Assembly (NCBI GenBank): GCA_964491515.1
Contig: CAZBGQ010000007.1
Span: forward strand, 10,025-74,024
DNA length: 64,000 nucleotides
Reading direction: 5' to 3'
Origin: CAZBGQ01 sp964491515
GTDB taxonomy: Bacteria > Patescibacteriota > Gracilibacteria > UBA1369 > UBA12473
Positions within the stretch are counted from its first letter, which is position 1; each line of letters opens with the position of its first letter. The translations under genes and the position numbers were made by a program. Shown here in pieces: positions 50,961 to 59,417 of the stretch. A model generated the notes under the pieces. The model ran no database searches, was not told the DNA's origin, and saw only the letters and a program-made list of their open reading frames with translations.

Positions 50961-50997
50961 AAAAGTCGGGTGATCTGTTATGGATCATTCGGCTTTT
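50961..50997 (+). terminator. Intrinsic terminator after rplL
   Basis: A stem of about 15 bp with G-U pairs (AAAAGTCGGGTGATC against GATCATTCGGCTTTT) ends the rplJ-rplL transcript. The 3' arm itself supplies the T-tract. Confidence 0.75.
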
Positions 50998-51010
50998 AGT
51001 ATGCAGGCCA

Positions 51011-51039
51011 TTGCAATTTCCTCGAAAATTTGCTAGAAT
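51011..51039 (+). promoter_or_regulatory. Promoter of the pilus operon
   Basis: TTGCAA (51011-51016), a 17-bp spacer and TAGAAT (51034-51039). The upstream TTG start at 51030 falls inside the promoter, so the gene starts at ATG 51069. Confidence 0.7.
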
Positions 51040-51068
51040 ATATAGATTTAAAAATAAAAACAAACCGC

Positions 51069-52871
51069 ATGGTTAATGAACCGATGTTTCCGGATCTTTC
51101 AGGGCCCTCAGATGTTTCGGCCAACGAAAGCCAAAACCAAACGACGCCTCCACCCCCGGTAGCTGCAACAGTGACTCCGGATTTGAATCAAGTTTCAATC
51201 ACTCCAATGACGTCGGATCCTGAAATTCCAACGCCAGATCTTTTCCAAGATGCTCCAAGTTCAATGCCAGGCACTAGCTCTGGAATGGTGGATTCGGTGG
51301 TTTCAACGGAAGATGCCAAACAGACCAAAATACTTGGACCAAAACCCAAAACCAGTACCGGCCTAAATGTCGGGGCTAATCGATTTAACCTGGGTGGATT
51401 GCTACTTAAAATTTCTCTTGTTGTCGGAGTTTTAGTCTATGGATATGTCTATGCTCAGTTCAACAATTCTTTTGAGGTTCTCAGCAAAAACCCGACACAG
51501 ACGCTGGCCTCCTTCGAGTCATCCTTTGAATCAGAACAAACAGAAATCAATCTCTACAACTTACTCATGGCTAAGTTTGCCTTGGATGATTTTGTAGGAA
51601 AAGCCGACTCATTCCTTCTGAAATGGGCGCAATATCAATCTGAATACACTGCCAATAACACTCGAGAAGATCTCACACAGGATTTGGGAGAACTTCAACA
51701 ACAGATAAAAAAATCACTTCAAACCACCAAAGATCTTGTGTCCAACCCTCTCTATCCTCGCTTTCTTGCGACATCAGGGCGATACAATATCGATGAGCTT
51801 GAAGCCAAATACGTCCAACTTCTCAAAGAAAGAATTAGAGATGAAAAACTAGCGATTGCCCATCAAGATGATGACGAAAGCGCTCAGTTTGAGAGAGCCA
51901 ACTTCAGTAGTGCGCAAGCTATTGCTGATGATAAGGCCTTTCGCCGAGAACTGGTTGCCCTCAATCTCAACGAACAGCTCACTCCAGATGTGATCGAGTC
52001 TCTTTTCAATAAAGCGACACAAACCAACAAAAATCTATTCTCTACTATTCTTAATATTAAAAACAGTCGTGTTCATTGGCCAAAGGTTATCCTTGAGCTG
52101 GATCGCGTCACTAAGAAAGTTGATCCTCTCTACGGAACCAACATTCAAAGCAACATTGATTATTCCAATCTTGCCGTCAATGCTTCGGATCGTACGATTT
52201 CAATCCGAGGAGAAACAAGGACCGATGACTCTCGTAACTTCACATTGTTGTCTAACCTGATCGATAACTTAGAAAAATCACCCGTATTTGCAGATGTGTC
52301 TAATCGCACTTTTAGTAAATCAGACGACCAAGGAGGCGATGCGACCTCTTCTTTTAGCCTGAACTTTTCTCTTCAAACTGAGGCAGATACTCGTGATGAC
52401 ATCACCGTTATTGCAGGCTCTGATGGAGAAGTTCCATTCCCTGAACTAGCGGCAATGTATGGCGCGTTTGAGGACGCCGAAGAAGAAGCTGTGGCTGTCA
52501 CCGAAAAAGCAGGAGAGGAGATTGTGCCGGACCTAGCTGAACTTGAACCGCTTGCCGAAACAGAATCAACTGTGACCGAAGAAGATTTCGCTGAAATTCA
52601 AACAATAGAACTAACCCCTGAGCAGTTGGCTGAATTCGAAGCCGCTCTCAATGAAATGAGTATTGAAGAATTGGAAGATTCCTTTGACGTGATGGCTGAA
52701 TCCATTGGAGATGAATTGATTGAAACTGCCACTGAGATTGTTGATGAATCATCACCCTTAGGCGCTAACATTTTCAGTGCGATTGCACGCTTTTTTGATG
52801 CTTCAAAGGACATGCAAACCAACATGCTTCAATCTGATATTCATATCCCCCGAACACCTCGTAACCACTAA
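51069..52871 (+). CDS. PilN-like type IV pilus assembly protein with acidic extension
   Basis: This inner-membrane protein of the pilus alignment complex has a long Pro/Thr-rich cytoplasmic N-terminus (about residues 1-105), one membrane helix (109-130, LLLKISLVVGVLVYGYVYAQ), a helical region, and a PilN-type ferredoxin-like domain around 355-415 (SNIDYSNLAVNASDRTISIR, then FTLLSNLIDNLEKSPVFADV). The last 130 residues are strongly acidic (EEIVPDLAELEPLAETES) and not part of normal PilN. The 600-aa length is about three times normal. It precedes PilO by 3 nt. No pilM gene is adjacent. Confidence 0.75.
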   Translation: MVNEPMFPDLSGPSDVSANESQNQTTPPPPVAATVTPDLNQVSITPMTSDPEIPTPDLFQDAPSSMPGTSSGMVDSVVSTEDAKQTKILGPKPKTSTGLNVGANRFNLGGLLLKISLVVGVLVYGYVYAQFNNSFEVLSKNPTQTLASFESSFESEQTEINLYNLLMAKFALDDFVGKADSFLLKWAQYQSEYTANNTREDLTQDLGELQQQIKKSLQTTKDLVSNPLYPRFLATSGRYNIDELEAKYVQLLKERIRDEKLAIAHQDDDESAQFERANFSSAQAIADDKAFRRELVALNLNEQLTPDVIESLFNKATQTNKNLFSTILNIKNSRVHWPKVILELDRVTKKVDPLYGTNIQSNIDYSNLAVNASDRTISIRGETRTDDSRNFTLLSNLIDNLEKSPVFADVSNRTFSKSDDQGGDATSSFSLNFSLQTEADTRDDITVIAGSDGEVPFPELAAMYGAFEDAEEEAVAVTEKAGEEIVPDLAELEPLAETESTVTEEDFAEIQTIELTPEQLAEFEAALNEMSIEELEDSFDVMAESIGDELIETATEIVDESSPLGANIFSAIARFFDASKDMQTNMLQSDIHIPRTPRNH

Positions 52872-52874
52872 TTC

Positions 52875-53468
52875 ATGACTGCTAATTCAACCAAACCTAG
52901 TCTTTTTCCACTCTTCTTGGCCCTCATTATTTTCGCGGCTACAGGATGGTACGGTTATAATAAGTATGTCGAAATTGATGTACTAAAAACTCATGTTGCC
53001 GAAGCTGACCAAGTTCTTGGAGAGCTAGAAGTTTCTAAAAATGAATCTATCCGTGACTACCAAAAATCAAAAAAAATTCACACTAACGAACTCGCGAGCA
53101 ATGAAGAAAAATTGATTTCCATTTTTCCATACGAAGAGGACATCACTAGTCTCACTCGTCTATTGGACGATTTCGCCTTCAAAAACCACTACCGTAACAA
53201 TCCTTTCTTTATAAGTCAGCTTAGTTATGGAAGTGCCATTGAGAATGACGGTGAAAACTATCGTGTTGTGCCGGTCACCCTTTCGTTGGAAACATCTGAT
53301 AAGAACTTTTATAAGTTTCTTGAGTTTGTAGACAACTCCGGATCTATGGAAAACGGCATTCGATTATTAGCCACCAACGGAGTTACGTTGCAGTTGGCTG
53401 ATGAGAAGTCTGACCAAATGAGTGTCCAACTATCACTTGAAGCCTATATCCAAAAAACTTCCCTCTAA
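52875..53468 (+). CDS. pilO: PilO-like pilus assembly protein
   Basis: PilO pairs with PilN in the inner-membrane alignment complex. It has one membrane helix (about residues 11-30, FPLFLALIIFAATGWYGYNK), a coiled-coil region (VLGELEVSKNESIRDYQKSK) and a C-terminal ferredoxin-like domain with YRVVPVTLSLETSDKNFYKF and LEFVDNSGSMENGIRL. At 197 aa it is normal. TAAC, formed partly by the upstream coding end, is 9 nt before ATG. Its TAA stop shares a base with the pilB ATG. Confidence 0.82.
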   Translation: MTANSTKPSLFPLFLALIIFAATGWYGYNKYVEIDVLKTHVAEADQVLGELEVSKNESIRDYQKSKKIHTNELASNEEKLISIFPYEEDITSLTRLLDDFAFKNHYRNNPFFISQLSYGSAIENDGENYRVVPVTLSLETSDKNFYKFLEFVDNSGSMENGIRLLATNGVTLQLADEKSDQMSVQLSLEAYIQKTSL

Positions 53469-54910
53469 TGACCGCCCCAATTCCTGTCAATTCGCCCGCG
53501 GCCCCAGTAGCCCCCCCAGCGGGGTCGACAGATGGAGGTGTGCCGCTTTTTCCGAATCTTCCGGCAACTGATGGAGCAACTGATCCAGCTAGCCAGGCCG
53601 CGCAAGCTGCCCAAGCTGCAAAAGCGGCTGCGATCGCTACTCAAGGTAACGCAGCATCGCAAGCGACGGAACAAGGTAAGGTTTTGCAAAATTCAATCAT
53701 TGCAGGGAATATTCCTCAGATGGTTACCAGTGCATTGTCTCAGGCGGTGTACATGGGAGCGTCTGATATTCATATTGAACCACTTCAAAACACGGTACGA
53801 ATTCGTTACCGCATTGATGGAGTTCTTCGTGCAACGGTGGAATATCCTTCCAACATTCATCCTGCCGTCGTGTCACGTATTAAAATCATGGCAAATCTAA
53901 AAATTGATGAGCAGCGCGTACCACAAGATGGTCGAGCTCAGCTCACAACACCGGATGGACGTCAGATGGACATGCGTGTTTCAACCCTTCCAACGGTGAA
54001 TGGTGAAAAGGTTGTTATGCGTGTCCAAGAACGAACTAAAAAAATTCCTGCGCTCGAAGATTTAGGATTGAGTGGCGTTGGATTGGCTAATTTAAAAAAA
54101 ACATTGGCCCTACCGAATGGAATCATTCTAACAAGTGGTCCAACCGGTTCAGGTAAAACAACTACTCTGTACTCATCCATGCAAATTTTGAATAAAACAG
54201 ATGTAAATATTTTGACGTTTGAAGATCCGGTTGAAATCCAGATGGATGGTTTGAATCAAAGTCAGATGCATGCGGATATTGAATATGATTTTGCCCGTGG
54301 ACTTAGGGCTGCGCTGCGTCAAGATCCGGACATCATGATGGTCGGAGAAATTCGTGATCGAGAAACCATTGATGTCGCTATTGAAGCGTCCCTCACCGGT
54401 CACCTTGTACTGTCTACTATTCACACGAACAGTGCAGTGGAAACGCTTACACGTATTTTAAATATGGGAGTGCCACCATTCCTAATGACTGCGACTATCA
54501 ATACAATTATTGCTCAGCGCTTGGTACGAAAATTATGTGATGAATGTAAGAAACCGGCTCAAATTGATGAAGCCACCCAAATGACTGTCAAAAAAGCGAT
54601 CAGTCGTTTATCAGAGTTAGAAGCAAAAGATATCGAACCTGGATTGATTGATGGTATGAAATTTTTCGAGCCTGGAGGATGTGCTCAATGTGACAATATT
54701 GGATACAAAGGTCGTCTTGGTCTCTATGAAGTTCTTCAGATGAGCAATGACTTGCGCATGAGTATTCTCAAAGGCGCCAATGACCTTGAGCTTGAAGATC
54801 AAGCTATCAAAGCAGGCATGACTACCTTAGAACAGAGCGGAATTTTATCTGCATTACGAGGTCTTACTACCTTAAAAGAAGTCTATCGTGTCGCTCGACC
54901 GATGGAGTAG
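53468..54910 (+). CDS. pilB: Type IV pilus extension ATPase PilB/GspE
   Basis: This hexameric ATPase powers pilus polymerisation. Visible are the N-terminal Ala/Gln-rich linker (about residues 25-70), the GspE-type segment MGASDIHIEPLQNTVRIRYR, Walker A GPTGSGKTT (about residue 222), LTFEDPVE, DIMMVGEIRD (Walker B), SLTGHLVLSTIHTNSAVETL, and a tetracysteine zinc site (CDECKKP ... CAQCDNIGYKGRLG). At 480 aa it lacks the long N-terminal MshEN domain of classic PilB (about 560). It overlaps pilO by one base. Confidence 0.93.
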   Translation: MTAPIPVNSPAAPVAPPAGSTDGGVPLFPNLPATDGATDPASQAAQAAQAAKAAAIATQGNAASQATEQGKVLQNSIIAGNIPQMVTSALSQAVYMGASDIHIEPLQNTVRIRYRIDGVLRATVEYPSNIHPAVVSRIKIMANLKIDEQRVPQDGRAQLTTPDGRQMDMRVSTLPTVNGEKVVMRVQERTKKIPALEDLGLSGVGLANLKKTLALPNGIILTSGPTGSGKTTTLYSSMQILNKTDVNILTFEDPVEIQMDGLNQSQMHADIEYDFARGLRAALRQDPDIMMVGEIRDRETIDVAIEASLTGHLVLSTIHTNSAVETLTRILNMGVPPFLMTATINTIIAQRLVRKLCDECKKPAQIDEATQMTVKKAISRLSELEAKDIEPGLIDGMKFFEPGGCAQCDNIGYKGRLGLYEVLQMSNDLRMSILKGANDLELEDQAIKAGMTTLEQSGILSALRGLTTLKEVYRVARPME

Positions 54911-54941
54911 AGAGAGGATAAAAAAAATAATTTATTTCCAC

Positions 54942-56162
54942 ATGGAACCTGAAGTAAACACAGCCACGTTGTCTCCCACAGAAAGTCCCGCACAAGCGAT
55001 GACCGATGCGGTGAGCATTCTCACGATTGGTGAGGAGATGGATGATATCGTGGATGATCGTAAGAAAAGAACCGGTAGTTTGGTCGATCAGATCAATCAA
55101 AAACTACAGGCTTTCACCGCTATTAAAACACGAGATAAGGTTGGATTTTTCCGATTGTTATCAATAATGTTGGGCGCAGGTGTTCCCTTGGTGAAATCAC
55201 TTTATGTGCTTTCAAATCAAACCAAAAATGTACGACTCAAAACCATTGTCTCCACCATGGCTCAAAAAGTAGAAAGCGGAAAAACGTTTTCTGATGCGAT
55301 GAAGGATTTTGACAATGTATTTACGGACGCTCAAATTGGTATGATCCGTGCAGGAGAAGCGGCGGGAATGCTCAATGATATTCTTAAACAAGTTTCAGAC
55401 CAGGCAGAAAAATCAGAAGCGGTCGCCAACAAAGTCAAAGGCGCCATGATTTATCCAATTGTGGTGTTCACTATGATGGGTGGCGCGGTGATTGTGATAT
55501 TGACGATGGTGTTGCCTAAAATCATGGAACTGTTCACTCAAAGCAATGCTGTATTGCCATTATCTACTCGAGTCATGCTGGGGGTGAGCGATTTCCTTCG
55601 ATTCAACGCTGTTATGTTATTGGCAGCGGCGGTTGTCCTGTTTTTGGTTTTCACCTTATGGAAGAAAAGCACTGGAGGACGCTACATTTGGCATAATATA
55701 ATTCTTCATATTCCAGTGTTTGGAGTGATGTTCCGCTATGTGGCATTGTCTCGATTCACTCGAACGCTGGCTAGCTTGATGACGAGTGGTATTCCCATCG
55801 TGGAAAGCCTACAAATCGATGCGGAGGCGGTGGGCAACGATGTATATCGCAAACGAATTTACTTGGCCGCCGAAGATGTTTCGCGTGGTATTCCCCTTGC
55901 TGAAAATTTAACGGACAATCAATTCTTGTTCCCGCAGATGGTGGTGTCCATGATGGATATCGGAGAACAAACGGCTGAACTATCGGCCGTATCTGCAAAA
56001 ATCGCTGACTACTACGACGAACAAGTTGATCAGATGGCTAGTAATATGTCCAAACTCATGGAACCGATTATCATGGCGGTAATGGGTGTGGTGGTGGGTG
56101 GACTTATGATTTCTGTGATGCAGCCTATTTTCGGACTGCTTGATGTGGTTGGCAACATTTAG
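54942..56162 (+). CDS. pilC: Pilus platform protein PilC/GspF
   Basis: PilC is the inner-membrane platform that couples ATPase motion to the pilus. Two GspF domains are visible (MLGAGVPLVKSLYVLSNQTK and LMTSGIPIVESLQIDAEAVG) with three main membrane segments, plus the typical MMDIGEQTAELSAVSAKIAD motif. The protein is 406 aa from ATG 54942. An alternative start at GTG 54888 overlaps pilB and is less likely. An N-terminal acidic stretch of about 50 residues precedes the first domain. It is last in the pilN-O-B-C run. Confidence 0.9.
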   Translation: MEPEVNTATLSPTESPAQAMTDAVSILTIGEEMDDIVDDRKKRTGSLVDQINQKLQAFTAIKTRDKVGFFRLLSIMLGAGVPLVKSLYVLSNQTKNVRLKTIVSTMAQKVESGKTFSDAMKDFDNVFTDAQIGMIRAGEAAGMLNDILKQVSDQAEKSEAVANKVKGAMIYPIVVFTMMGGAVIVILTMVLPKIMELFTQSNAVLPLSTRVMLGVSDFLRFNAVMLLAAAVVLFLVFTLWKKSTGGRYIWHNIILHIPVFGVMFRYVALSRFTRTLASLMTSGIPIVESLQIDAEAVGNDVYRKRIYLAAEDVSRGIPLAENLTDNQFLFPQMVVSMMDIGEQTAELSAVSAKIADYYDEQVDQMASNMSKLMEPIIMAVMGVVVGGLMISVMQPIFGLLDVVGNI

Positions 56163-56253
56163 GGCGGATGGTGGGTGGGCGCGCGGCGGGCCAGTTTTCG
56201 ACGTGTGTGGGTTTTAATATGAGGGGTGGGGGAAATGGGTGTAGGTAGATCGG

Positions 56254-57339
56254 TCACTCCTCCTTCCTAAACTTGGACACTCGATCGTCCACGACAGTTT
56301 TCAAATCCCACCAAGGTGCCTCGGAGCGTACTCTCCATAAATCGGGAGGAGACTCTTCGTTTTCTATTAGATTAGATTGCGCCACACGTTCATGGGCCTC
56401 ACATAAAAGAACAATAAAGTCCGGATCATGAGATGGTTTCAGTGCAAATCGCCGGGTATGATGAAAAATTATTCCCGCCTGTCTGCATCTAGGAAACGCG
56501 CAAAAACCTCCCTCTTGCCTTGCTTTTATTAATCTCTGAACGGAGATGGGAATATTTCGAGAGACGTCACCTCGTGCTTCTCTGTCCAGTTGGTCGGTTT
56601 TAGTGCACTGCTCACATACTTCGCGGATTGTGACAGATTCCTGAGGTGGAGTCATCGTTAATGCCGCTTCAAGTACGTCGTTTAGGGTTAGGGTTTCTTT
56701 GCGCTTTTTTTCGAGGCTATGCTTGAGCATTCTTAATTTTTTCTCGGTTTTCGGGGAAAGTTTGAAGGAAATCGTATTCCACTCCCCAGATTCACGCTTG
56801 CCTGCTTCACTAAAACCTTGTGGTTTGAACATCCCCCCGGGGGGATGTTCAATTGGTACTATTTGGGGCGACTCGTCAAGCTGGCCATTTGAGGCAAACT
56901 GGCCGCGATCCGTGGCAAGGGATCGTTCATCAGCATCATTCACTTTTGAACGAATTTCTTGATCTCGGAGCTCTCTGACCAAACGCTCCAATCCCTTTTT
57001 AGGAATTTTCTTTACTTTATCGGCCCACAACTGATCTGTCTCAACAGTGGCGATTGAAGAAACTACCTCCAACTTACTCCATCCCACCACTCCATTTTCC
57101 ATTAATGAGCGTAAATAGGGCATTTTTTCAAACTTTCGATCCAAGCGCAGCACCCGATCCACAGCGTCATGGCTCATCATGGCATGCTTAGCGGCAAACT
57201 CGTATATCGACCCACAGCCACGTTTTCTATGCAGACGTCGCCGGGCAAGTTCGGGCAAAAAACCGGCAGATTTTCGGATATTTATCCGAACAAGCCGACC
57301 GTGATTCCGGAAGGAAGAGTAGAGATCTGAATCACTCAT
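56254..57339 (-). CDS. HNH endonuclease-like protein, 361 aa
   Basis: The C-terminal HNH zinc-finger nuclease fold reads CAFPRCRQAGIIFHHTRRFA with LLCEAHERVAQ after it (Cys pairs, the His-His and the terminal Asn/His site). The rest (about 290 residues) is a helical N-terminus with no known domain, though parts resemble DUF222-type regions. It matches the partial protein at 1-262 in layout. It lies opposite to and between the pilus operon and prepilin genes. It may be a mobile or defence-associated nuclease, but nothing proves it. Confidence 0.78.
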   Translation of the reverse strand: MSDSDLYSSFRNHGRLVRINIRKSAGFLPELARRRLHRKRGCGSIYEFAAKHAMMSHDAVDRVLRLDRKFEKMPYLRSLMENGVVGWSKLEVVSSIATVETDQLWADKVKKIPKKGLERLVRELRDQEIRSKVNDADERSLATDRGQFASNGQLDESPQIVPIEHPPGGMFKPQGFSEAGKRESGEWNTISFKLSPKTEKKLRMLKHSLEKKRKETLTLNDVLEAALTMTPPQESVTIREVCEQCTKTDQLDREARGDVSRNIPISVQRLIKARQEGGFCAFPRCRQAGIIFHHTRRFALKPSHDPDFIVLLCEAHERVAQSNLIENEESPPDLWRVRSEAPWWDLKTVVDDRVSKFRKEE

Positions 57340-57379
57340 TTCTTTGGGATCTATAAGGAGGGAGAGTTACTCGTTAGGT

Positions 57380-57391
57380 GAGTATATACTC
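57380..57391. promoter_or_regulatory. Palindrome GAGTATATACTC upstream of HNH gene
   Basis: A perfect 12-bp palindrome lies 41 bp upstream of the HNH start and overlaps its likely -10 region. It could be an operator for an autoregulator. The -35/-10 assignment here is weak. Confidence 0.45.
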
Positions 57392-57427
57392 TATCTCTTT
57401 TGGGCGCTTTTTGCAAGACTAATTCAG

Positions 57428-57991
57428 CTAGTTTAATTCAGGGATTCCGGAAAATGTACTAATAGTGATGGTTTGCGACATGGATCCGTCTCTTTGGGAG
57501 ATGACAAGATCGAAGGTTGGAGGCACAGGTAGGAGAATGGTTACGAACATAGTGATATCTACGTCGCCACCCGGAGTGGTGTAAGCAAATGTGGAGGGCC
57601 ACTGAGTGGCAGGGTACGGATCTGGATCCAAACTTACTTGTACTTGTTTGGGTAAATTGAAAGACTCCAAAATAGCAAACCCTGATGCGCAGGTGAGATC
57701 AGCGAAGTTAGCCCTAATACGAATCTGCTGTGGAATGAGGGCTGTGGAATCGGCTTCGATCTCAAAATTATCTACCACACAAGATTGAACTTCTAGATTG
57801 CTCATGGCTTTGACGCGCGCGGTTTGAATCGCGTCTACCACAATGTTGACGCCACTTTTAAGTTTGGCACGTTTATTTGCGGCTCCAACTGAACTAACAG
57901 TAATACCCATAATGATGACGGTCATGGTCATAAAAATGATCATTTCCATCATAGTGAAGGCGCGGGGATGGGAGGGGCGGAAGGAGCTCAT
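57428..57991 (-). CDS. Type IV prepilin/pseudopilin (GspH/FimT-like)
   Basis: The N-terminus (start at ATG 57991) is MSSFRPSHPRAFTMMEMIIF, a prepilin signal with cleavage after Ala before FTMMEM, followed by the hydrophobic helix (FMTMTVIIMGITVSS). The rest is a beta-rich globular domain (KLKSGVNIVVDAIQTARVKA, then RIRANFADLTCASG), as in minor pseudopilins. A TATAAT box sits 6 nt before ATG, so the mRNA is likely leaderless. It is divergent from the two prepilin genes that follow. It is probably a minor pilin. Confidence 0.8.
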   Translation of the reverse strand: MSSFRPSHPRAFTMMEMIIFMTMTVIIMGITVSSVGAANKRAKLKSGVNIVVDAIQTARVKAMSNLEVQSCVVDNFEIEADSTALIPQQIRIRANFADLTCASGFAILESFNLPKQVQVSLDPDPYPATQWPSTFAYTTPGGDVDITMFVTILLPVPPTFDLVISQRDGSMSQTITISTFSGIPELN

Positions 57992-58014
57992 GGTCCTATT
58001 ATACAGAAAAAGCA

Positions 58015-58042
58015 TTGCGAACGGGTAGGTGATTGTTATAAT
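58015..58042 (+). promoter_or_regulatory. Promoter of the first major-type prepilin
   Basis: TTGCGA (58015-58020), a 16-bp spacer and TATAAT (58037-58042), about 34 nt before ATG 58076. It is divergent from the pseudopilin promoter. Confidence 0.65.
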
Positions 58043-58075
58043 AAATGTAATATTGTATTGTAACCCCTCCCAAAG

Positions 58076-58546
58076 ATGAGAACTTATCTCAAACTTCGGC
58101 TTGGCAAGGCGGCTTTCACCTTGATTGAGCTTTTGATCGTTATCACGATCATAGGTATTTTAGCTGTCGCCCTAGTTCCTCGTATTAGCCAAGGACCGGC
58201 ACGTGCTCGTGACGTTGCCCGTAAAGCTGATCTACAAAATATTGCCAGCGCCCTAGAATTATACTTTGCAGATAATTCTTCATATCCGGATAATACCTCA
58301 ACCACTTGGGATGCTGACATCGCATCCTATTTGGGAGGAACCACTCCCACTGACCCAAGTGGGACTGCCTATGATTATGTGGTGGGATCTGCTTTTACTA
58401 CTTATGCTGTCGTTGCTACACTTGAGATTGACACTGCCACGGGGGATAACATCCTTTCAGATTGTACCGGTCTTACCCTCGCGATCCCTCCGACTTGTGC
58501 TACAGCAACAGGGCCGGATACTTATTACTATATAGCTCAGCAATAG
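58076..58546 (+). CDS. Type IV prepilin
   Basis: Prepilin signal LRLGKAAFTLIELLIVITII: the peptidase should cut after Ala before FTLIEL, and Glu5 of the mature protein is present. The N-terminal helix continues into RARDVARKADLQNIASALEL, then a Ser/Thr/Asp-rich globular head. One predicted disulfide pair lies near the end (SDCTGL ... PPTCAT). At 156 aa it is a typical major or minor pilin size. TAAC is 11 nt before ATG. A terminator follows directly, so it is monocistronic. Confidence 0.9.
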   Translation: MRTYLKLRLGKAAFTLIELLIVITIIGILAVALVPRISQGPARARDVARKADLQNIASALELYFADNSSYPDNTSTTWDADIASYLGGTTPTDPSGTAYDYVVGSAFTTYAVVATLEIDTATGDNILSDCTGLTLAIPPTCATATGPDTYYYIAQQ

Positions 58547-58572
58547 TCATAAGCTCATACTGTTTTTTAAGA

Positions 58573-58596
58573 GGAGGCCCGTGTGGGCCTCCTTTT
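58573..58596 (+). terminator. Intrinsic terminator after the first prepilin
   Basis: GGAGGCCC, loop GTGT, GGGCCTCC followed by TTTT forms a strong stem with a T-tract between the two prepilin genes. Confidence 0.9.
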
Positions 58597-58647
58597 GTTT
58601 TCTTCTTTTTACTCTATACTTAACTCGTTCTTTAACCTCCCGGCCCC

Positions 58648-59154
58648 ATGGTGTCAAAATCACTTCACTCCACTAAAGGCTTTACACTCATTGAGCTACT
58701 TATTGTTATTACTATCATTGGCATTCTAGCGGTGGCGCTGATCCCACGGGTGAGCCAAGGTCCAACACGAGCTCGAGATGTTAGTCGTCGTGCCGATATC
58801 CAGACAATTGCGTCTGCACTCGAAATGTTTTATGCGGACACTACTCAATACCCTACAATTTCCACCGGCAACTGTATGAAAACCGGAGCGGTGTCTGGTC
58901 TGGGTAACTATTTTCAAAACAATACTATCCCCGGTGATCCTTCTGAAAATGGATGCGCTGATGAATATTATTATTATGCCCACATTTCACCCTCTTCATA
59001 TATTCTTGCCGCTAAACTTGAAAATACTGAGATGATTGATTCCAATATTTATTGTAATGACCCTACGGCTGGGCCACCCACTAGCCTTCCTTCTTCGGGG
59101 CTATGCACTTCTACTGATTCTGGCACCGTTAGATACCATACGATCTATAGATAG
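58648..59154 (+). CDS. Type IV prepilin, second copy
   Basis: The signal KSLHSTKGFTLIELLIVITI with Gly at -1 is a canonical prepilin site. It shares its N-terminal half with the first prepilin, including an almost identical IIGILAVALIPRVSQGPTRA segment. The C-terminal head differs, with four Cys (NCMKTG, ENGCADE, NIYCNDP, GLCTSTD). It is 168 aa, with TAAC 11 nt before ATG. The two may be a major and a minor pilin or alternative pilins. Confidence 0.9.
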   Translation: MVSKSLHSTKGFTLIELLIVITIIGILAVALIPRVSQGPTRARDVSRRADIQTIASALEMFYADTTQYPTISTGNCMKTGAVSGLGNYFQNNTIPGDPSENGCADEYYYYAHISPSSYILAAKLENTEMIDSNIYCNDPTAGPPTSLPSSGLCTSTDSGTVRYHTIYR

Positions 59155-59278
59155 TCGCCTGCACGGCCGCGGATAATAGGCAGGAGCACTTTTATGCGCT
59201 CTATCAGTAAGGGAGACCACACGTAATTTCTCTGTCCAGTGCTTCTCATCACAAGGGATGATTTAACCTGTTATTTCG

Positions 59279-59307
59279 TTGTTTTTGACAAGGTGAATAG
59301 GTATAAT
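59279..59307 (+). promoter_or_regulatory. Promoter of the large secreted protein gene
   Basis: TTGTTT (59279-59284), a 17-bp spacer and TATAAT (59302-59307). The leader to ATG 59418 is about 104 nt and contains the palindrome CCGCCATGGCGG (59370-59381). Confidence 0.6.
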
Positions 59308-59417
59308 GTGATTAAATCAAATTCTGCTCGTTATTGGCTTGTATAAGCTATTTTTGAGTATTTCTAGCTCCGCCATGGCGGGGCGTTCGGCTATGGTCTC
59401 TTCTCCCTTTTAGACTC

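Noticed and set aside
51030..51068. TTG start at 51030 for the PilN-like gene
   Set aside because: It overlaps the promoter -10 box; ATG 51069 is consistent with transcription.
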